A stretch of DNA of 64,000 nt from Paraspadella gotoi. Lineage: Eukaryota; Chaetognatha. The notes beneath the pieces are model-generated. The model searched no databases, was not told where the DNA came from, and saw nothing but the letters and a program-made list of their open reading frames with translations. Position numbers and translations under genes: made by a program. Location: assembly GCA_051294375.1 (NCBI GenBank), contig CM119270.1, positions 17,109,904-17,173,903 of the forward strand, written 5' to 3'. Positions within the stretch are counted from its first letter, which is position 1. The number at the start of each line of letters is the position of its first letter. This document shows, piece by piece, positions 59,961-64,000 of this stretch.

Positions 59961-60630
59961 AGAAAGAAGACGAGGCGTTTGAGGAAATAAATTTGGGAAA
60001 GAAATAAAAAAGTTTAAAGAATGAAAAAATGACAGAATGGGAAAATATGCACTTTTTTATGTAAGCAACTACTTTGAAGAAAAAAAATTTTAAAAATAAG
60101 ACTGTCACGATGCGTTAAATATCAAATAAGCCAGTATAACCTCAAAATAATAGGGAAAGTTTGGAACCGTCACATTTAATATTGAATTTCAAAATTCTTA
60201 AAATTCAAAAAGCTCAAATTTTTTATGGGTTGTTCCAATATCATAAACGAAACTCGGAGATTTTTAAAAACACGAACGAATTCTTCCCGGTATTCGGGCC
60301 CCCGCCCCCCCCCGTTTTTATGCTTTGCCTTAAATCGAATCGCGCGACTGACAATTCTACTTTGATACATATGAATCACAGAATTGGGTCGGAAATCTTG
60401 AAAATTTCAATTCGTATAGTTCATTACAGGGAATAAATATAAACAGAAACAACTCACACTATCTTATCACCGCATACATAAACGTTCGTAGAGACTACGC
60501 TTAAAGATAATAGGAATACGAAAAATCTGACAAATGTTTTAAATAATGATTAACTCGTTATATCTGCAATTCAGATTAACAATCGTATATCAAAAACATG
60601 GTTCGACTTCATTCCTAATCCCGATCTAGG

Positions 60631-60891
60631 ATGCAGACACGTCTTCGGAGGAAACATACGAGTTATTCGAACGGGAGAAAGAAGAGCGGCGGCGGCGGCT
60701 CGTCCGAGGGAGAACTAGGCTCAAGCTCCGCAGCGGAAAAGGCGGAGACCGCTGCGGCGAAACTTTCCCCGTCGCTGCTGGCTGCGACTTCAAGTTTAGT
60801 TTACAAGACTGCAGTTGCAGCACGGAGCGTTAGGACGGAACTCGACATCAAAATAAACCGGTTTTATACTGGAAGCGAAAGAATAAATTAG
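60631..60891 (+). other. CpG-rich block with 86-codon ORF
   Basis: The + strand ORF starts at an ATG (M-Q-T-R-L-R-R-K-H-T), is Gly/Ser/Ala/Glu-rich, and ends RTELDIKINRFYTGSERIN before a donor-like TTAG|GTAACG. The opposite strand is open too. It may be a first exon of an unrecognised + strand gene or an upstream non-coding exon of NCOA6. Confidence 0.25.
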
Positions 60892-60899
60892 GTAACGGT

Positions 60900-62460
60900 T
60901 TAACTAAAATAAATATAATGTTATTTTTACTTTTTATCGATCAAGAGTTTAGAAAAAAGAAATAAAAGGAGCTTAGGTTGCGTTAATAGATAGATATAAA
61001 AATTAACCAATTAAGATTATTTTAACTTTATTTCGACTAAAAGTTGAACAAATTAGAATTCTCATCATATAAAATTATAATTAGAAAATTGGTATAACCA
61101 ATTTATAAATTATCCATTCAATTTAACATTTTATCAGTTTAAGGTTTTTCAAGACTCACTGTTGAATCACAAGATGAAAATTAATATTTGATAAATTGAG
61201 GCGTTTACTAAACTTTACCGACTAACCATTCGGTAAATCCATAGGTTTTATCGATATGTTAATTATTTAAAAAAAAAGAATGTTTTGAATTGTTTTCAAA
61301 TTAAAAAAAAGTTAGTTTATAATCAATATCTCATTTGATGCCAAAAAAGTGTTTAATAAAATTATTATCAGCTATACTCAAAGATTTAAACCTTAAGACA
61401 GAAACCATACCCTAGTTGAAAAAGGTAAAGACAACAAAAATTTTACAACTAAAACACTATTTATAAACAGTTTAAAATGTTAAAAACAAACGTTTTATAC
61501 CTGACGAAAGAAAAAAGCTGTTTTAGTTTATATCTAATAGTTAGAAAAATATTTTTAACAGTTTTACAGGTAAATTCAAAGATTCTTAAATTGTATAACT
61601 GTATCGGAATCTGTGGGAACGAGCAGCAAAAAAAATTTATATATTTAAAAAAAAATTAGCAGCTCAACCGCAAAACCATAATTTAACATGTCTCAGACTT
61701 AATTCGTAAAACATTTAACATAATATAATTTTTTTAACTTAACAACTGATATGAGGTAAGCTCTGTTTAAAATTAATTATTTTGGTAAAAAGAAGTTTTA
61801 TATAAAATTTGTTTCACGATTAAAAATATTCTGATATAATATTTTAAATAGTTTAACATTTTCATTAATAAAAAATACTAATCCTTCAAATATATGCTTT
61901 CGGCACGAATTTACATGATTTAAAATAAAATAATTTACTTATAATTATTCTTGATATCAAACCTTTTGATACCGCCGTTAAAGTTATTTGAAGGTTACAA
62001 AGATGGTAAATCTTTAAATCGTTTGTATCAGAATTTTAAAACTGATAATTAAAAAAATAAGTAAGTGAAAACATGTTTAAGAAATTAGTAAAAAATATTT
62101 TTACATTTGCAAATAATTTATACCCTGAGTGTACATTTCTATAAAAATTAAAATGTAAGAAGCTGCATGAAACAAAACCAAAAGAGATATTTTAGAACCA
62201 AATGTTTAGAAAATGTTCACTAAAATATTTACAGAAGCAAATAGACTTTGTCAATCGGCATAAATGCAGTTGTGATATTTCATGAATAAAACAATTCGAT
62301 TAAGAAAAATTAAACATAAAAAAAAATATTGGTTAGAACAGTAACTTAACTGTACAATCCTGGTAACCAAAATGAAACAAATGTAATGAGTAAAATTGTC
62401 AAAGCAAATCTTATCTTAACCCTTTTTTATAACCCTTTTAACCCTTTTAACCCTTTAAAT
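60900..62460. other. AT-rich intergenic DNA
   Basis: No coding signal. A short fragment of the dispersed repeat (ATTGGTATAACCAATTTATA) lies at 61,084-61,125, and an ACCCTTTTA run at 62,418-62,455. Confidence 0.5.
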
Positions 62461-62469
62461 TGCCGCAAG

Positions 62470-63060
62470 GGTGAGATGTGACCGCGTCTGAATTTTTACC
62501 AGAATTACGAACCCCGACATGTTTTTATTGCCGAAAGCCATTCGACTCAACCGAGTATTGCCCAGAACTACTTAAACGCAGCGTCACTCGTCGATCCTCG
62601 TCAAAACGTTGTGTTCAAACCCGAAAACTCAATCCACGTGACCGTCTCGACGAAATATAGCGTCGTTGGGCGTTTTGCCTTCCCAGGGAACGTGAAGCTG
62701 ATTTTTCGGACGAAGTTTTATCGCGAAAAAACGAGTCCGCGTCGAAAACGAGAGAGACGGAGCGAAAGACGATGTCGTTAGGCGATGGGAGACGGCGTCA
62801 TAGCGGACGCTATCGAGGCGGGGGCGGCGTGGCGAGCAAAAACACGATCGTTGTTGGGTCTTGCTTCCCCAGTCAACTTCTCCCATCCCCTCCGCCATTT
62901 GTAAAATGGCCGTAGTTCCTCGGGTCGGCCGCGGGGCGGAGATGTCGCTCGCGGAGCAGAAGGAGAATTGAGAGGCAGGGGACGAACAAAAGGCAAGCGG
63001 GCAGAGCCGGACCGGGCCGGGCCGGACACTGGCCTCGTGAGAGCGTGGGCGGGGATACAA
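62470..63060. promoter_or_regulatory. CpG island between DIXDC1 and NCOA6
   Basis: This block is GC- and CpG-rich against AT-rich flanks. On the - strand at about 62,900 an ATG in a YY1-like context (AAATGGCGG) opens a frame M-A-E-G-M-G-E-V-D-W of 89 codons. No domain is recognised. It could be an alternative promoter with a 5' exon for NCOA6, or a separate short gene. Confidence 0.3.
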
Positions 63061-63392
63061 AATGTTAGGATTTAATTGTGACATGATTTTGACTAGCTCA
63101 TTATGCTTGTCTCTGTTTTTTTTTTAAATCAGACTTATCTTTATTATATAGAAAGTGTTAATTTGAATCGATTTTTTTCTAGGCTTTTTGAGGTTTCACT
63201 CGACTTGAGTTTGTGTTCAGAAAATACCGTACTTTCTTATTCATTCTTGTGGAAAACAATATCTATAAAACGTTTTTTACATTTATTTTCAATCAAGAAT
63301 TCACTGTTGAAACAAAACGAAGGCACAGAATTTCTTTCCAAAACAACTCCTGACCGGCAGATCCTCTCGGCTCAGTCGATTTGAATGCCAAA

Positions 63393-63398
63393 TTTATT
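63393..63398 (-). terminator. polyadenylation signal of DIXDC1
   Basis: AATAAA on the - strand lies about 245 nt after the stop at 63,641. The 3' UTR is unusually GC-rich (63,430-63,600), with GTTCGATCCC-like stretches that do not fold as tRNA. Confidence 0.5.
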
Positions 63399-63640
63399 CG
63401 AGATAAGTTACAATATAATCCCCAAATTTCACGGCCTTTAACCACCTCGCACGACTAACGTGCGATCTCCCGCTTCGACCGTATCCCTGGGGTTTCGCGG
63501 TCGCCCCGTGGTTTAGTTCCCCCGGCTTCGATCCCCGTCGTGTCCACCGTTCGATCCCTAAACCGCGGGTGACTGGGAATTGGGTCCTCTTCGTATCCAC
63601 GATTGCCTTATTGGGAATTGTCTCTTATTTCGCCCTCCCA

Positions 63641-64000
63641 TTAAATTCCCACGGAGTCGACCGCCCCCACTTCCGGTTTGCTCTCGCCATTCGCTACCCA
63701 CGCGACGATCTTTCCTTCCCAACCCGGAACTAAGACGTCATCGTCCTCGCAGTCTTCGTCGTTGATTTCCAGTTTGACCGTCCCGAACTCGGGATCGAGA
63801 GATTTGAAGAAGAAGCGCGTTTTGTGCGTTTTTGTCGTCGTCGTCGTCGCTTCATAAGGTCCTTCTCCTGCCCAGCATTCGATGGGCAATATTCCTTTGA
63901 AATCCTTTAAGGTCACTTCCCCCACGGGTTTGGAAATCGTCGTCATGAATGGCGTGATCGTGGCGTCGGTAAAGTACAACACTTTCGTCACGGCGTCGCG
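63641..64000 (-). CDS. DIXDC1: DIX domain containing 1, C-terminal exon (partial)
   Basis: The frame is open from the window edge: [12 protein letters not shown], then [37 protein letters not shown] and [11 protein letters not shown], and a stop after D-S-V-G-I. This is a DIX domain and matches DIXDC1 (Ccd1) better than Dishevelled or Axin, notably [25 protein letters not shown] and [13 protein letters not shown] domains form head-to-tail filaments; DIXDC1 supports Dishevelled in Wnt/beta-catenin signalling. A loop insert of roughly 20 residues ([18 protein letters not shown]) sits between FKGIL and FFFK, with no splice sites to remove it. Upstream exons (calponin-homology and coiled-coil) lie beyond the window. 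Confidence 0.92.
   Translation of the reverse strand, partial: RDAVTKVLYFTDATITPFMTTISKPVGEVTLKDFKGILPIECWAGEGPYEATTTTTKTHKTRFFFKSLDPEFGTVKLEINDEDCEDDDVLVPGWEGKIVAWVANGESKPEVGAVDSVGI

Noticed and set aside
63480-63590. tRNA-like GTTCGATCCC motifs in the DIXDC1 3' UTR
   Set aside because: No cloverleaf could be drawn on either strand.

Overview
The window is nuclear DNA of an invertebrate animal. Coding sequence is split into short GC-rich exons with GT..AG introns, intergenic DNA is AT-rich, and there are very many microsatellites (GA, GAAA, CGGA, GAC/CGT trinucleotides), tRNA-derived SINEs and eight N gaps. Nothing prokaryotic, plasmid-borne or viral is recognisable. I cannot fix the phylum; NCOA6, DIXDC1, EMI-domain and fibrinogen-related genes together place it in Metazoa.

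Layout. (1) 0.4-4.6 kb, + strand: a gene for a type II membrane protein with a fibrinogen-related (FReD) ectodomain, a stalk built from 21-residue coiled-coil mini-exons, and an internal tandem duplication of about 685 bp. (2) 4.7-6.7 kb: a gap-riddled locus with an ETS-site promoter and an acidic C-terminal exon. (3) 7-13 kb: GC-rich islands, simple repeats and, on the - strand, two calcium-binding EGF exons (12.1 and 13.1 kb). (4) 13.3-27 kb: mostly unassigned DNA, with low-confidence - strand exons at 22.5-27.0 kb. (5) 27-45 kb: two large inverted duplications. Segment A (27.06-32.58) returns inverted at 35.9-41.5, and segment B (32.6-35.56) returns inverted at 41.76-44.7, giving the order A-B-A'-B' across a 25-N gap. 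A carries a signal-peptide exon and an intact EMI-domain exon on the - strand, resembling the start of MEGF6-type proteins; the A' copy is frameshifted. (6) 45-50.5 kb: CT-rich complex repeats and AT-rich intergenic DNA. (7) 51.0-59.6 kb, - strand: a seven-exon gene for the nuclear receptor coactivator NCOA6, 2,086 codons, whose second intron holds a 917-bp palindromic hAT-like element. (8) 63.6-64.0 kb, - strand: the last exon of DIXDC1, with its DIX domain, running off the window.

NCOA6 and DIXDC1 lie in tandem on the - strand, separated by two CpG-rich stretches that probably hold promoters. The EMI exon and the EGF exons are on the same strand about 15 kb apart and could be parts of one EMI-EGF gene, but the second half of the EMI domain was not found, so the link is inference. 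Assembly quality limits interpretation: four 25-N gaps are flanked by near-identical sequence differing by single-base indels, the pattern of unmerged overlapping ends of noisy long-read contigs.
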